Source of the DNA: Kribbella sp. ALI-6-A | GTDB taxonomy: Bacteria; Actinomycetota; Actinomycetes; Propionibacteriales; Kribbellaceae | Assembly: GCF_001984195.1 (NCBI RefSeq) | Contig: NZ_MTQN01000011.1 | Coordinates: 930,001-994,000 of the forward strand | Reading direction: 5' to 3' | Length of the DNA stretch: 64,000 nucleotides | Part shown: positions 1 to 7,682 of the stretch, in pieces | Position numbering within the stretch: the stretch's first letter is position 1 | Layout of the letters: the number at the start of each line of letters is the position of its first letter | Made by a program: the position numbers and the translations under genes | The notes under the pieces: generated by a model | Told to the model about the DNA's origin: nothing | Database searches by the model: none | The model's input: the letters and a program-made list of their open reading frames with translations, nothing else

Positions 1-112
1 CGGCGATCGTCGGGTCCTCGCCGTACACGTCGTCGCCGACCGGCGCGCTCGTCATCGCCGCCAGCATGCCGGCTGAGGGCCGCGTGACGGTGTCGGAGCG
101 CAGATCGATCAC
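1..112 (-). CDS. Low-specificity L-threonine aldolase, N-terminal fragment
   Basis: Only the first 37 codons lie in the window; the gene runs off the left edge. Read from a GTG at 112, the peptide starts with the DLRSDTVTRP and VGDDVYGEDP blocks, which are the hallmark N-terminus of PLP-dependent threonine aldolases (threonine to glycine plus acetaldehyde). The GTG overlaps the TGA of the upstream DAHP synthase gene as GTGA, so translation is probably coupled. The PLP lysine and the rest of the active site are outside the window. The family call is firm from the N-terminal signature. Confidence 0.85.
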   Translation of the reverse strand, partial: MIDLRSDTVTRPSAGMLAAMTSAPVGDDVYGEDPTIA

Positions 113-1482
113 GACTGTGCCCCGCGCAGCCGCTCGGCCACCATGAACGACAGCTCGAGCGACTGGTGCCGGTTCAGCCGGGGGTCGCAGGCGGTCTCGT
201 ACCGGTTGACCAGGTCCTCGGCGACCAGTGCCTCACCGCCGCCCAGGCACTCCGTGACGTCGTCGCCGGTCAGCTCGACGTGCAGACCACCCGGCCAGGT
301 GCCGACCTGCTCGTGGGCGTCGAAGAACCCCTGCACCTCGTGCATCACGTCGTCGAAGTTGCGGGTCTTGTAGCCGTTCGGCGTCTCGTAGGTGTTGCCG
401 TGCATCGGGTCGCAAACCCAGGCGATCGGCGAGCCGTGGTCGCGGACCGCCTCCAGCAGCGGCGGCAGCGCCTCGCGGATCTTGCCCGCGCCCATCCGGG
501 TGATGAACGTGAGCCGGCCCTCGATGCCCTTCGGGTTCAGCTTGTCGATCAGCGCGCGGATGTAGTCCGGCGTGGTGGTCGGGCCGATCTTCACCCCGAG
601 CGGGTTGCTCAGCGACGCCAGGAACTCCACGTGCGCGCCGTCCAGCTGCCGGGTCCGCTCGCCGACCCAGAGCAGGTGACCGGACACGTCGTACGGCAGC
701 TCGGTGCGCGAGTCGATCCGGGTCAGCGCGTGCTCGTACTCCAGGATCAGTGCCTCGTGCGAGGCGTAGAAGTCGACCGTGCGGAACTCGTCGGAGGTGG
801 CGCCGCAGGCCCGCATGAAGGCCAGCGCGCGCTCGATCTCACCGGCCAGCCGCTCGTACTTCTGCCCGACCGGCGAGGACCGGACGAAGTCGGTGTTCCA
901 GGCGTGCACCTGGTGCAGGTCGGCGTAACCACCGGTGGTGAACGCGCGGGTCAGGTTCAGCGTCGCGGCGGCCGCGTTGTAGACCCCGCGCAGCCGCTCC
1001 GGGTCCGGGATCCGGGCCTCGGGGGTGAACTCGATGCCGTTCACCGCGTCACCCCGGTACGACGGAAGCGTGACGCCGTCGCGGGTCTCGTCGCCGGAGC
1101 TGCGCGGCTTGGCGTACTGGCCGGCGATCCGGCCGACCTTCACCACCGGCACGCTCGCGGCGTACTGGAGCACGACCGACATCTGCAGCAGCACCCGGAG
1201 CTTGGCGCGGATGTTCTCCGCGGTCACGCCGTCGAACGTCTCGGCGCAGTCGCCGCCCTGGAGCAGGAACGCCTCACCGCGGGCGACGGCGCCGATCTTG
1301 GCGGTCAGGTCGTCGCACTCCCCGGCGAACACCAGCGGCGGCAGCTTGCGCAACTGGCCGATCACCTGCTCCAGCGCCACCGGGTCCGGCCACTCGGGCT
1401 GCTGGAGCGGTTTGAGGTCCCGCAGCTCGTCCAGGCTCGGCACACCCGGCACCACGCCTTCGTTCAACGTCGCGAATTGCAT
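109..1482 (-). CDS. aroG: Class II 3-deoxy-D-arabino-heptulosonate 7-phosphate synthase
   Basis: The product (457 aa) is a full-length class II (plant/mycobacterial type) DAHP synthase. It condenses phosphoenolpyruvate and erythrose 4-phosphate in the first step of the shikimate pathway. The metal-binding Cys lies in the GGDCAE motif at residues 76-81. The conserved GRIAGQYAKPRS, KIGPTT and WVCDPMHGNT segments follow in family order, and the length matches the M. tuberculosis enzyme. No separate ACT or chorismate mutase domain is present. The ATG is preceded by TATGGT and six bases, a leaderless arrangement with no Shine-Dalgarno. It overlaps the threonine aldolase start downstream. Regulation by aromatic amino acids is known for the family but cannot be read here. 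Confidence 0.97.
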   Translation of the reverse strand: MQFATLNEGVVPGVPSLDELRDLKPLQQPEWPDPVALEQVIGQLRKLPPLVFAGECDDLTAKIGAVARGEAFLLQGGDCAETFDGVTAENIRAKLRVLLQMSVVLQYAASVPVVKVGRIAGQYAKPRSSGDETRDGVTLPSYRGDAVNGIEFTPEARIPDPERLRGVYNAAAATLNLTRAFTTGGYADLHQVHAWNTDFVRSSPVGQKYERLAGEIERALAFMRACGATSDEFRTVDFYASHEALILEYEHALTRIDSRTELPYDVSGHLLWVGERTRQLDGAHVEFLASLSNPLGVKIGPTTTPDYIRALIDKLNPKGIEGRLTFITRMGAGKIREALPPLLEAVRDHGSPIAWVCDPMHGNTYETPNGYKTRNFDDVMHEVQGFFDAHEQVGTWPGGLHVELTGDDVTECLGGGEALVAEDLVNRYETACDPRLNRHQSLELSFMVAERLRGAQS

Positions 1483-1488
1483 ACGCCA

Positions 1489-1494
1489 ACCATA
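1489..1494 (-). promoter_or_regulatory. Predicted -10 element of a leaderless aroG promoter
   Basis: TATGGT on the minus strand ends six bases before the aroG ATG, and no ribosome binding site fits between. This spacing places the transcription start at the start codon. The -35 region is poorly conserved. Confidence 0.5.
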
Positions 1495-1525
1495 TTCGAG
1501 CCGCCACGATCGGTGCGCGGCCGTC

Positions 1526-1927
1526 TCACTCCAGCGAGCTGAGGTCAGGTGGTACGTCGACCGCGTGCTCGCGCAGCACCGCCAGCGGGATCGTGTCGAG
1601 CGCCCGCCGGTGCGTCGAGGCCAGCACGACGGGCGCCGCGACGCCCGCGTGGTACGCCTGCAGCCACCGCACCGCGACCACGCACCACCGGTCCCCCGGC
1701 TTCAGCCCGGCGAAGCCCAGCTCCGGCCGCGGCGTACTCAGGTCGTTGCCCACCGACTGCTGGTAGGCCAGGAACTCGGCCGTCATCACCGCGCAGACGG
1801 TGTGGCTGCCCAGATCCTCGGGTCCCGTGCTGCAACAGCCGTCCCGGAAGAACCCGGTCACCGGATCGGTCCCGCACTCCTCCAGCTCGGCACCCAGCAC
1901 GTTCAGCTCGTTCTCCACGGGCACCAT
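1526..1927 (-). CDS. DUF2237 family protein
   Basis: The product is a 133 aa cytosolic protein matching the DUF2237 family almost end to end. Blocks present are NVLG, TGFFRDGCCSTGPED, GSHTVCAVMT, GNDLSTPRPELGF and LKPGDRWCV. The paired Cys in DGCCSTG and the Cys in HTVC are conserved in the family, but no biochemical function is established. The ATG at 1927 is chosen; a GTG six bases upstream is possible. It lies between the acyltransferase and aroG on the same strand with short gaps, so co-transcription is plausible, although aroG seems to have its own promoter. Confidence 0.85.
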   Translation of the reverse strand: MVPVENELNVLGAELEECGTDPVTGFFRDGCCSTGPEDLGSHTVCAVMTAEFLAYQQSVGNDLSTPRPELGFAGLKPGDRWCVVAVRWLQAYHAGVAAPVVLASTHRRALDTIPLAVLREHAVDVPPDLSSLE

Positions 1928-1977
1928 CCTCACCTACGTCTGGTCGCCGCGGTGAGGTGCCGATCGACGAGTGAGGC

Positions 1978-2748
1978 TCAGGAGGCCTTGGTGTCGTCCA
2001 GCCGGGGCTTGAGGTGGTCGTCGATGTTCTCGCCGGCCTTGAGCAGTTCCTTGGCCTTCTCGGCGTACATGTCGACGTACTCCTGGCCGGACAGCTCCAT
2101 CATCGCGTACATGATCTCGTCGGTGACCGAGCGCAGGACGAACCGGTCGCGCTCCATGCCCTCGTAGCGGGAGAAGTCCAGCGGCTTGCCGATCGCGACG
2201 CCGGGGCGGACCAGGCGCGGCAGCCGGCGGCCGGGCTCCTTGACGAACCACTTCGGGATCACCGTGCCGGGCGGGTTGATCTTCTCGGTGTCGATCATCG
2301 CGACCGGGATGACCGGAACGCCGGCCACGATCGCCATCCGGGCGACGCCGGTCTTGCCCTTGTACAGCCGGCCGTCGGGCGAGCGGGTGCCCTCGGGGTA
2401 GATGCCGAACAGCTCGCCCTTGCCGAGGATCTCCAGGCCGGTGTTCAGCGCGGCCAGCGACGCGCGGCCGCCGGAGCGGTCGATCGGGATCTGGCCGATC
2501 GAGCGGAAGAACGTGGCGACCAGCTTGCCCTTGAGCCCGGGGCCGGTGAAGTACTCCGACTTGGCCGGGAAGACGATCTGGCGCGGGACGGCGACCGGCA
2601 GGAAGATCGAGTCGGAGAACGCGAGATGGTTGCTGACCAGCAGCGCCGGGCCGGTCTCCGGGATGTTCTCCAGCCCGGTCACCTTCGGCCGGAACAGGAG
2701 CTTCGCGATCGGAGCGACCAGGAACCGCCTGAGGAACAGGTACAGCAC
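1978..2748 (-). CDS. 1-acyl-sn-glycerol-3-phosphate acyltransferase family protein
   Basis: The product (256 aa from the chosen GTG) is a PlsC/LPLAT-family membrane-associated acyltransferase for phospholipid synthesis. It has the catalytic NHxxxxD motif (NHLAFSD, residues 40-46) and the substrate-binding YPEGTRSPDG motif. A basic, hydrophobic N-terminus (LYLFLRRFLVAPIAKLLF) suits membrane attachment. The GTG at 2748 is favoured over a longer frame because a GGAGG-type ribosome binding site sits just upstream and the Gly-rich extension before it looks non-coding. A homologous acyltransferase (Rv2182c) occupies this place near aroG in mycobacteria. The acyl specificity is unknown. Confidence 0.9.
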   Translation of the reverse strand: MLYLFLRRFLVAPIAKLLFRPKVTGLENIPETGPALLVSNHLAFSDSIFLPVAVPRQIVFPAKSEYFTGPGLKGKLVATFFRSIGQIPIDRSGGRASLAALNTGLEILGKGELFGIYPEGTRSPDGRLYKGKTGVARMAIVAGVPVIPVAMIDTEKINPPGTVIPKWFVKEPGRRLPRLVRPGVAIGKPLDFSRYEGMERDRFVLRSVTDEIMYAMMELSGQEYVDMYAEKAKELLKAGENIDDHLKPRLDDTKAS

Positions 2749-3006
2749 GTGCCCTCCACCTCCACCCTTCGGCCAGCTCCAGTGTCGCTCATCTCCGGGC
2801 ACAGTGCACCCGCCGGGCAGGACCTTACGTTCCAGCTTCCTCCTCAGGCAACGTCACTGCCAGGGAATGAGGGGGTTGCACTCCGTGTTGACCTGTGGTT
2901 GCAGACTGGCACTGTGGCCGGACCGACACCCTGGACGGGGTGGGCGACGGGCCGGCCGGCTGCGACCATTACGACTCAGGCACCACGCGAACGCTGAGGA
3001 GCACCT
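2749..3006. other. Intergenic region between divergent acyltransferase and hydrolase genes
   Basis: No gene is visible in these 258 bases. On the plus strand TTGACC (2888-2893) and CACTGT (2910-2915) are 16 bases apart and could be a promoter for the hydrolase. This is weak evidence. Confidence 0.35.
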
Positions 3007-3771
3007 GTGCCCGTGTTAGCCCATGCGGAAGAGTTCCGCAGTCCCGGCTCCGGCCCGAACGCCGGCATCGGGATCCTGCTCAGTCACGGCTTCACCGGGT
3101 CGCCGAAGTCGATGCGCCCGTTCGCGGAACACCTGGCCGCCGAGGGGTACGGCGTCGCCGTCCCGCGACTGCCTGGGCACGGCACGCACTGGCGCGAGGC
3201 GAACACGACCACCTGGCACGACTGGTACGCCGTGCTCGACAACGAGTTCGAGCGGCTGCGCAAGGAGCACGACCGGGTCTTCCTGGCCGGGCTGTCGATG
3301 GGCGGGTGCCTGGTGCTGCGGCTGGCCGAGCAGCACGGCGAGGACGTGGCCGGACTGATCCTGGTGAACCCGTCGGTGCGGACCGACGACAAGCGCCTCG
3401 CGCTGCTCCCGGTGCTGCACCGGATCGTGCCGTCGTTCCCCGGCATCTGCAACGACATCAAGAAGCCCGGCGTGGACGAGGGTGCCTACGACCGGATGCC
3501 GCTGCGCGCACTGTTCTCGCTGTCGCAGCTGTGGAAGATCACCCGCGAGGACCTGCCGAAGGTGACTCAGCCGGTGCTGCTGTTCCGCAGTACTGTCGAT
3601 CACGTCGTCGAACCGAGCTCCGGGCGCACGGTGCTGTCCCGGATCTCGTCCCGCGACGTCACCGAGACCCTGCTCGAGGACAGTTATCACGTGGCTACTC
3701 TGGACAACGACGCTCCCCGCATCTTCGCCGGCACGACCGACTTCGTCCGCCGGATCGGCACCGATGCGTGA
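3007..3771 (+). CDS. Alpha/beta hydrolase (carboxylesterase/lysophospholipase type)
   Basis: The product (254 aa) has a complete alpha/beta-hydrolase fold signature. An oxyanion-hole HGFTG lies at residues 27-31 and the nucleophile elbow GLSMGG has Ser97. A late Asp in RSTVDHVV and a His in DSYHVAT complete the triad. The family resembles Est30-type carboxylesterases and monoacylglycerol lipases, so the likely reaction is hydrolysis of short to medium acyl esters in the cytosol. No signal peptide is present. The GTG start is preceded by a GAGGAG ribosome binding site. The stop overlaps the next gene by 8 bases, so the two are probably one transcription unit. The natural substrate is unknown. 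Confidence 0.9.
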   Translation: MPVLAHAEEFRSPGSGPNAGIGILLSHGFTGSPKSMRPFAEHLAAEGYGVAVPRLPGHGTHWREANTTTWHDWYAVLDNEFERLRKEHDRVFLAGLSMGGCLVLRLAEQHGEDVAGLILVNPSVRTDDKRLALLPVLHRIVPSFPGICNDIKKPGVDEGAYDRMPLRALFSLSQLWKITREDLPKVTQPVLLFRSTVDHVVEPSSGRTVLSRISSRDVTETLLEDSYHVATLDNDAPRIFAGTTDFVRRIGTDA

Positions 3772-4558
3772 CAACGGCCTGACCGCCGCGACGTACACGT
3801 CGATGGGCGGCATCGATCCCCTGGTCACCACCCCGGTCCTGTCCGCCCTGGCCGAGGCCGGGATCGCGGCGTACTGCGCGCCGCCGGGGTCGGAGGAGGA
3901 GACCAAGCTGTCCGCGGAGCCCGAGCAGCCCGAGGACCTCGCCCCGGCCGACGACGAGCCGATGGTCGCCGACAGTTCGTCGAAGGCGGAGGCCCCGGCG
4001 AAGGCGGAGGTGCCGGCACGCAAGGTGCCGGCCGGGTTCGAGGAGATCTTCGTGGACGCCGACGCGGTGGACAAGGCCCGCGGAGTGATCGACCGCAGCA
4101 CCGAGGACGCCGAGTGGAAGTCGCTGGTCGAGCAGTTCAACGCGCCGTCGGCTCCCGGGCACGACGAGCCGCCGGTGCCGCGCTGGCCGGCCAGTGAGGA
4201 CGTCGACGAGAACTCGTACGAGCCGCTGATCGACGTACCGGCCGGTCTGATCGTCGGCGACACCGACGAGGAGCCACCGAAGGAGCCCCCGCCGCGGCGC
4301 AGTGACGACCCGCACGACCACTACATCCCGCCGGAGCCCGCCCGCGGCCCGCGGCTGGACTGGATCAGCCGCGCCGCCTGGCTCGGCCTGACCGGTGGTC
4401 CGCTGCTGCTCATCCTGGCCGCGCTGCTGGACTTCGGCACCGGCCGGATCACGCTGCTCGGCGTGGTCGGCTTCATGGCCGGTTTCCTCACTCTGGTGAT
4501 CCGGATGAACGACCGCCTGCCGCCCGAGGACACCCCGGACGACGGCGCCGTGGTGTAG
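3764..4558 (+). CDS. Conserved membrane protein of unknown function
   Basis: This 264 aa protein has three parts. Residues 1-40 are a conserved-looking cytosolic head containing YTSMGGIDPLVTTPVL. Residues 45-195 are an acidic, low-complexity Glu/Ala/Pro-rich segment. A C-terminal hydrophobic hairpin of two helices (about 200-222 and 226-246) ends in a short charged tail. This fits a small inner-membrane protein with a large cytosolic part. It overlaps the hydrolase gene by 8 bases. I do not recognise a characterised family. Confidence 0.75.
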   Translation: MRDNGLTAATYTSMGGIDPLVTTPVLSALAEAGIAAYCAPPGSEEETKLSAEPEQPEDLAPADDEPMVADSSSKAEAPAKAEVPARKVPAGFEEIFVDADAVDKARGVIDRSTEDAEWKSLVEQFNAPSAPGHDEPPVPRWPASEDVDENSYEPLIDVPAGLIVGDTDEEPPKEPPPRRSDDPHDHYIPPEPARGPRLDWISRAAWLGLTGGPLLLILAALLDFGTGRITLLGVVGFMAGFLTLVIRMNDRLPPEDTPDDGAVV

Positions 4559-4629
4559 CACCTGCTTCAGGCGCTAGAGTGGCGGATCGTCGGACAATCC
4601 GACATCCCCGCTGACGGAGGAGGCACCCC

Positions 4630-5859
4630 GTGCAGGTCACCGAGACGGTCGAGATCACCGGCCACCTGATGGACTCCGGGCTGCTGTCCCGGGTGCTGGA
4701 CGACATCCGTGGCTACGGCGGCGAGTACACGCTGGACAAGTTCGACCTCGGCTACGACAAGGACGACCCGTCGACGGTCCGGATGACGGTCGGCGCCGAG
4801 GACGAGGAAGCGCTGCAGCGGCTGCTGATGCGGATCCAGACCAAGGGCGCGAACCTGGTCAATCCCGGCACGGCGGAGATCACCGAGGTGACCCAGGACG
4901 GCGTCTTCCCCGACGGTTTCTACTCCACCACCAACCTGCCGACCAGCGTCCGGCTGGACAACCACTGGGTGCAGGTCACCAACCCGGAGATGGACTGCGG
5001 CCTGCTGGTCGAGAACGGCGGCGTGCGGACCATCCCGATGTCGGACGTGAAGGCCGGGATGCGGATCATCACCAGCGCCCAGGGCGTCAAGGTGACCCCG
5101 CCGATCGTGGCGAACACCGAGGAGTCGTTCGGCTTCATGGAGTCCGACGTCTCCAGCGAGAAGCCGCAGCGGGTGCTGGTCAAGCAGGTCGCCGACGGAA
5201 TGCGCGAGGCGAAGGCGAACGGCCAGAAGGTGCTCTGGGTCGGCGGCCCGGGCATCGTGCACACCGGCGCGGCGCCGGCCATGGTCGCGATCGTCGAGGC
5301 CGGGTACGTCGACGTGCTGTTCGCCGGCAACGCGCTGGCCACCCACGACATCGAGTCCTCGCTGTACGGGACGTCGCTCGGCGTCGACCTGGCCCGCGGC
5401 CGGGGCGTCGAGCACGGCCACGAGCACCACATCCGCGCGATCAACACGATTCGCAAGGCCGGCTCGATCGCGGCCGCCGTCGAGCAGGGCGTGCTCACCT
5501 CCGGCGTGATGCACGCGCTGGTGAAGAAGGGCGGCACGTACGTGCTGGTCGGCTCGGTGCGTGACGACGGTCCGCTGCCCGACGTCTACACCGACGTCCT
5601 GGAAGGTCAGCGGGCGATGCGGGCCGCGCTGCCCGGCGTCGGCTACTGCCTGATGGCGGCGACCATGCTGCACTCGGTTGCCACCGGCAACATCCTGCCG
5701 GCCTCGATCCCGCTCACCTGCGTCGACATCAATCCCGCGACCGTGACCAAGCTGGCCGACCGCGGCTCGTCGCAGGCCCGCGGCATCGTGACCGACGTCG
5801 GCCTGTTCATCGAGCACCTGGCCCGTGAGCTGAACCCGGACTACGACCGGGCCAAGTAA
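4630..5859 (+). CDS. TIGR00300/LOR-SDH family protein (archaeal-type ornithine cyclodeaminase-like)
   Basis: The product is 409 aa. The N-terminus (TETVEITGHLMDSGLLSRV) and the body with NPEMDCGLLVE, LWVGGPGIVHTG and LFAGNALATHDIE match the LOR/SDH bifunctional-enzyme domain family (TIGR00300). Homologues include an archaeal ornithine cyclodeaminase and the C-terminal domain of cyanobacterial AgrE/ArgZ. Those use NAD to convert ornithine to proline and ammonia; I infer the same reaction but cannot prove it. The GTG start follows a GGAGGAGG-like ribosome binding site. Neighbours give no arginine or proline context. The family is patchily distributed, so transfer is possible, yet base composition looks like the surroundings. 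Confidence 0.75.
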   Translation: MQVTETVEITGHLMDSGLLSRVLDDIRGYGGEYTLDKFDLGYDKDDPSTVRMTVGAEDEEALQRLLMRIQTKGANLVNPGTAEITEVTQDGVFPDGFYSTTNLPTSVRLDNHWVQVTNPEMDCGLLVENGGVRTIPMSDVKAGMRIITSAQGVKVTPPIVANTEESFGFMESDVSSEKPQRVLVKQVADGMREAKANGQKVLWVGGPGIVHTGAAPAMVAIVEAGYVDVLFAGNALATHDIESSLYGTSLGVDLARGRGVEHGHEHHIRAINTIRKAGSIAAAVEQGVLTSGVMHALVKKGGTYVLVGSVRDDGPLPDVYTDVLEGQRAMRAALPGVGYCLMAATMLHSVATGNILPASIPLTCVDINPATVTKLADRGSSQARGIVTDVGLFIEHLARELNPDYDRAK

Positions 5860-5905
5860 CCTCGGGTTCTATCGTGGGGGCGAGTCCCAGCGCGCCCACC
5901 CGAGG
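5860..5905 (+). promoter_or_regulatory. Inverted repeat overlapping the ribosome binding site of the SnoaL gene
   Basis: CCTCGGGT (5860-5867) and ACCCGAGG (5898-5905) are perfect 8-base arms around a 30-base GC-rich loop. The 3' arm includes part of the GAGGGAG ribosome binding site for the ATG at 5914, so folding would hide it. It could also act as a weak terminator for the preceding gene. Confidence 0.4.
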
Positions 5906-5913
5906 GAGACCTG

Positions 5914-6330
5914 ATGACGTTGCAGTTCGAGTCGTTCCTGCGCCGGTTCGAGGAAGCCAACACCGCCTTCGTCAACGGGGATCCGTCGTTGTGGCTGGCG
6001 CTGGTCTCGCGCAGCGAACAGACCTCGATCTTCGGCGGCTTCGGCGGGCACGAGGTCGGCTGGTCGCAGATCGGCCCGCGCTACGAGTGGGCCTCGGCGC
6101 AGTTCCGGCCGAGCGGCGCGAAGGTCGAGTTCGAGTACTTGGACAAGCACGCCGGGTCCGACACGGCGTACACGGTCGCGATCGAACGCTGCACGGTGCG
6201 GTACGTCGACCGGCCGGGTGAACACCCACACGTGCTGCGGACGACGATGGTGTTCCGCAAGGAGCACGGCGACTGGGCGATCGTCCATCGGCACGGCGAT
6301 CCGCTCAGCCCGAAGGCACCGCCGTCGTGA
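5914..6330 (+). CDS. SnoaL-like/DUF4440-type NTF2-fold protein
   Basis: This 138 aa protein has the cone-shaped NTF2/SnoaL pattern. An N-terminal helix (FLRRFEEANTAFVNGDPSLW) is followed by SIFGGFGGHEVGW and beta strands ending in TTMVFRKEHGDWAIVHRHGD. Such domains serve as small-molecule isomerases, cyclases or detoxification proteins in the cytosol. No catalytic assignment can be made. A GAGGGAG ribosome binding site precedes the ATG. It is followed 38 bases later by a VOC protein, another small enzyme fold, and the two may be co-expressed. Confidence 0.8.
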   Translation: MTLQFESFLRRFEEANTAFVNGDPSLWLALVSRSEQTSIFGGFGGHEVGWSQIGPRYEWASAQFRPSGAKVEFEYLDKHAGSDTAYTVAIERCTVRYVDRPGEHPHVLRTTMVFRKEHGDWAIVHRHGDPLSPKAPPS

Positions 6331-6335
6331 GCTGG

Positions 6336-6361
6336 ACCCTGCCGTGACTTGGCGGCAGGGT
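6336..6361 (+). promoter_or_regulatory. Hairpin sequestering the ribosome binding site of the VOC gene
   Basis: ACCCTGCCG (6336-6344) and CGGCAGGGT (6353-6361) are perfect 9-base arms with an 8-base loop, starting five bases after the SnoaL stop. The 3' arm carries GGCAGGG, the only ribosome binding site for the ATG at 6369. It may therefore control translation, or it may terminate part of the upstream transcript. Confidence 0.5.
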
Positions 6362-6368
6362 GTGATCC

Positions 6369-6749
6369 ATGGCACTCCGAACGAAAGCACACTGGTTCGG
6401 CGTCGCACTCGACGCACCGGACGCCCGGGAACTCGGCCGGTTCTACCAGCGGCTGCTCGGCTGGCAGATCTTCACCGACGAGCCGAACTGGGTCACGCTC
6501 GCGCCGTCCAAGGACGCCGGCTACAACCTGGCCTTCCAGACCGAGCCGAAGTACCAGCGCCCGGTCTGGCCGGCCGAGAACGGCAAGCCGCAGATGTCGA
6601 TGCACCTGGACCTCGAGGTCGACGACCTGGACGAGGCGGTCGCCCACGCACTCGAGGCGGGCGCGGAACTGGCCGACTACCAGCCCCAGGACGACGTCCG
6701 GGTGATGCTGGACCCGGCCGGGCATCCGTTCTGCTTGTACGTGGACTGA
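6369..6749 (+). CDS. VOC family protein (glyoxalase/bleomycin-resistance fold)
   Basis: The product (126 aa) has the typical vicinal-oxygen-chelate repeat. WFGVALDAPDARELGRFYQRLLGW opens the first module and SMHLDLEVDDLDEAVAHALEAGA the second. The end DPAGHPFCLYVD is the usual final strand. Candidate metal or ligand positions are present (His in MHLDLEV, Glu/Asp near the end), but enzyme activity cannot be inferred. It lies in a short plus-strand series with the SnoaL protein, and its ribosome binding site is inside a stable hairpin. Confidence 0.85.
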   Translation: MALRTKAHWFGVALDAPDARELGRFYQRLLGWQIFTDEPNWVTLAPSKDAGYNLAFQTEPKYQRPVWPAENGKPQMSMHLDLEVDDLDEAVAHALEAGAELADYQPQDDVRVMLDPAGHPFCLYVD

Positions 6750-6827
6750 GCCGTTTGCCCGTCGACTGAACCCCGGCGCCGAACCTTTCCCCCGCTCCGC
6801 CACCCGCCACCTGTCCTCCCTTGTCCG

Positions 6828-6852
6828 CATTTGATGGGTTAACCCCCAAATG
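6828..6852. promoter_or_regulatory. Nested palindrome upstream of the crotonase gene (operator candidate)
   Basis: CATTTG (6828-6833) and CAAATG (6847-6852) flank a perfect 10-base palindrome GGGTTAACCC (6836-6845). The AT-rich dyad stands out in high-GC DNA and lies 81 bases before the crotonase ATG. The short symmetric core suits a dimeric repressor better than a terminator, since no loop or T-run is present. Confidence 0.45.
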
Positions 6853-6932
6853 AGGCGAGGCGGGAAGAACGGGATGGGAGGTGTGGGGCCGGTTACGGCG
6901 TACGGGTGTGTCGGCAGGGCAGGATGGCTCGC

Positions 6933-7682
6933 ATGAGCGAACTGGTGCATCTCGAGCTGGCCGACGGCGTCGCGACGATCACGCTGGACTCGCCGCACAA
7001 CAAGAACGCGCTGTCCCAGCAGCTCACCGGTGAACTGCTGGAGCGGCTGGAGACGGCCGGTGCGGACGACGCGGTCCGGGTCGTGGTGATCCGGTCGGCA
7101 CTCGACGTGTTCTGCTCCGGCGCCGATCTGTCCGAGGCGACGACGGTCGGCATGGGCGTCGGCGCGCAGCGCATGGTCGACGTGCAGCGCGCGATCGTCG
7201 CGAACCCGAAGCCGGTGGTCGCCCGGGTCGCGGGGCCGGTGCGGGCCGGCGGGATCGGCATCGTCGCGGCGGCCGACATCAGCGTCGCCGGGACCAGTTC
7301 GACCTTCGCGCTGACCGAGGTCCGGCTCGGGCTCGCGGCCGCGACGATCTCGCTCACCGTGCTCCCCCGGCTCACCGATCGCGCCGCCTCGCTCACCTTC
7401 CTCACGGGCGACGGCTTCGACGGCACGGAGGCCGCACGCCTCGGACTGGTCACTCGCGCGGTCCCGGACGAGGAGCTGGACGACGCGATCGGCGGCGTAC
7501 TGGCGTCACTGCTCAAGGGCGCACCGCAGGGACTGCGCGAGACCAAGAAGCTGCTCACCCGCGAACTGCTCGCCGACATCGATGCCCGCGGCAAGGAACT
7601 GGCGGAGCTGTCGGCGAGCCTGTTCGGTTCGGACGCCGCGCAAGAGGCGATGCTTGCCTTCCTCAACCGCCGGAAGAAGTAG
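6933..7682 (+). CDS. Enoyl-CoA hydratase/isomerase (crotonase) family protein
   Basis: The product (249 aa) is a single crotonase domain. The opening LELADGVATITLDSPHNKNALS and the CSGADLSE oxyanion region are typical. They are followed by PVRAGGIGIVAAADISVA and TEVRLGLAAATIS, which carries the position of the first catalytic Glu of hydratases. The second acidic position, usually in GGxxRL, is replaced by a less typical SLTVLPRL segment, so the exact reaction on acyl-CoA is uncertain. The ATG at 6933 is chosen for its spacing from AGG; an in-frame ATG at 6924 is the alternative. The stop abuts that of the convergent SDR gene. Confidence 0.87.
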   Translation: MSELVHLELADGVATITLDSPHNKNALSQQLTGELLERLETAGADDAVRVVVIRSALDVFCSGADLSEATTVGMGVGAQRMVDVQRAIVANPKPVVARVAGPVRAGGIGIVAAADISVAGTSSTFALTEVRLGLAAATISLTVLPRLTDRAASLTFLTGDGFDGTEAARLGLVTRAVPDEELDDAIGGVLASLLKGAPQGLRETKKLLTRELLADIDARGKELAELSASLFGSDAAQEAMLAFLNRRKK

